From: Conidiobolus incongruus B7586
Lineage: Eukaryota; Entomophthoromycota; Entomophthoromycetes; Entomophthorales; Conidiobolaceae
NCBI GenBank assembly: GCA_000697335.1
Contig: JNEM01010928.1
Coordinates: 1-21,201, forward strand
Length of the DNA: 21,201 nucleotides
Reading direction: 5' to 3'
Made by a program: the position numbers and the translations under genes. A model generated the notes under the pieces. It ran no database searches. It was not told the origin of the DNA and saw only the letters and a list, made by a program, of their open reading frames with translations. How positions within the stretch are numbered: position 1 is the stretch's first letter; every line of letters starts with the position of its first letter. Below, piece by piece: positions 20,127 through 21,201 of this stretch.

Positions 20127-20832
20127 CAATCTAAGTGAATCTTGATGACTTTAGAATTGTAATTAAAATATAATATGGCAAATATTAGTTCTATGTCTCT
20201 TCATCGATATATCATCATTAATGATTAAGATAGTCAAAATTTGTATAGCATCATATTTCATTATCTTATTTACATATTATTTTTGAACTATACAATAAAT
20301 CAATTTGATCAAGTTCATAATTTGATATATTTAGAATTTCGATATTACTGTCAAAATTTAAATAAAGAATTAAAATTAATATTCTAACTAAATGAGTGAT
20401 AGCTTAATTATAAATATTTAAATTATTAAATTTTATATAAAATATAAAAATCTTGTTATCAATTTTATAAATATATACAATCTATACTGAATCCAAAATA
20501 ATTGACTAATAATATCGAAGCTTCATAAATCCCTTAAAGCAAATTTGATTTTATCAATATCTATGACCGGAAATTAACTTAAGTCCATAATAATAAAAAT
20601 AATTAAGAAAATAATTCAATTCTCCTTACCTTAATAAGAACTTATCTACATACTGTAATGAAGTGATTTATCAAATCGTAATAATATCAACTTGAAGGTA
20701 GATCATAACAACATTTGTAACAAATTACAGATCTTTCAATATAATTCAAGAATTATTTTTATGAAGATTATAAAACATATATTTAAATATTGAGATATTT
20801 TTTGTGATAAAATCAAAGATTTTTATCAATTG

Positions 20833-20842
20833 TATATAAATA
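20833..20842 (+). promoter_or_regulatory. TATA box of the right-end gene
   Basis: TATATAAATA followed by GGAGGATATGG, 62 bases before the ATG at 20895. Both distance and context suit a core promoter. Confidence 0.5.
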
Positions 20843-20894
20843 GGAGGATATGGACTTTGATAGATCACTTTAAAATTATAAAATTCATTACAGT

Positions 20895-21201
20895 ATGACT
20901 ATTAGTTTGGTGAGTCAAGGTCCTCAAACTCTAATTCCTTTAGAAATTGAACAAGGATGGTATTTGATGCACAATATGGCTATGATTGTTTTTTCAGCTA
21001 CTTTTATCGTGCATGCTAACTGCTGGATTAATGCCATGAAGATGTACTTTAAGAAGCCAGGACACTGGATCCATCACTTACATCTTTTCCAGACAACTTG
21101 CGCTGTAGGGTGTCATCTATGTCGTGTATCGGATTACTTTTGGGTTACAGATTGTTATTTTAAAGGCTACTTCAACTATGTAGCCTATTTTGTGGGCATT
21201 A
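20895..21201 (+). CDS. Multi-pass membrane protein, 7TM-like, cut by the window edge
   Basis: 102 residues are visible from the first ATG and the frame is still open at the edge. There is no signal peptide. After a 20-residue polar start come a first membrane helix (about 24-45, NMAMIVFSATFIVHANCWI), a short basic loop (MKMYFKKPGHW), a second helix region (about 60-76, HLFQTTCAVGCHLC) and the start of a third (GYFNYVAYFVGI). Several cysteines and the K-x-P-x-H-W loop recall fungal seven-helix proteins of unknown function, but I cannot name the family. Base composition is typical of the other genes here, and a TATA box stands just upstream. A spliced start is possible because CATTACAG precedes the ATG. 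Confidence 0.65.
   Translation, partial: MTISLVSQGPQTLIPLEIEQGWYLMHNMAMIVFSATFIVHANCWINAMKMYFKKPGHWIHHLHLFQTTCAVGCHLCRVSDYFWVTDCYFKGYFNYVAYFVGI

Larger units (their letters stand above)
19581..20894. other. AT-rich intergenic DNA upstream of the right-end gene
   Basis: No gene seen. It contains a foldback repeat (20028-20126) and, at its right end, a good TATA box for the plus-strand gene. The stretch up to about 20204 is free of CpG. Confidence 0.5.

Overview
This is eukaryotic, almost certainly fungal, DNA from a very AT-rich genome. The spaces between genes are roughly four-fifths A+T or more, and the genes show up as islands of higher G+C. Introns are mostly 46-55 nt with GTA(A/G) donors and TAG-type acceptors. 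The gene set (a TRP/FLC-family channel with an ML-like ectodomain, Erv14/cornichon, DGAT2, Rfc4) fits a fungus. The composition, a bacterial-style secreted-lipase homologue, a 7TM-like gene and a Fanzor relic suggest an early-diverging (zygomycete-grade) lineage, but that placement is inference.

Left part (1-3185): AT-rich DNA with a small structured island (929-1160). It also holds the wreck of a Fanzor gene, a eukaryotic TnpB-like RNA-guided nuclease (about 2476-2855), followed at once by a hairpin-rich tail that could be its guide-RNA scaffold. Next, on the minus strand, come a three-exon DGAT2 acyltransferase (3186-4273), an unresolved coding-like stretch (4505-5272) and a four-exon lipase-fold gene (5378-7342) whose nucleophile elbow lacks the catalytic serine. 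The two lipid genes are co-oriented neighbours.

Middle (7343-15529): AT-rich DNA with a degenerate tRNA-Thr copy (8878-8948), a four-exon ERV14/cornichon gene on the plus strand (9710-10276), and, convergent to it, an intronless 700-residue FLC/TRP-like membrane protein (11151-13253). A clean tRNA-Thr(AGT) gene lies at 15530-15602.

Right part: a six-exon RFC4 clamp-loader gene on the minus strand (16007-17256), whose true start needs a 32-nt first exon, with an MCB-like ACGCGA word just upstream. Beyond it is a full-length but dead mariner (DD34D) element on the minus strand (about 18414-19580). Its transposase frame has about 18 stops but only one frame change, a pattern expected from C-to-T decay rather than indels. 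It sits in a stretch of about 2.3 kb with no CpG. The window ends inside a plus-strand multi-membrane-span protein (20895 to the edge), which has a good TATA box.

The most notable items are the Fanzor relic with its candidate scaffold RNA, the mariner fossil with its mutation signature, and the serine-less lipase homologue.
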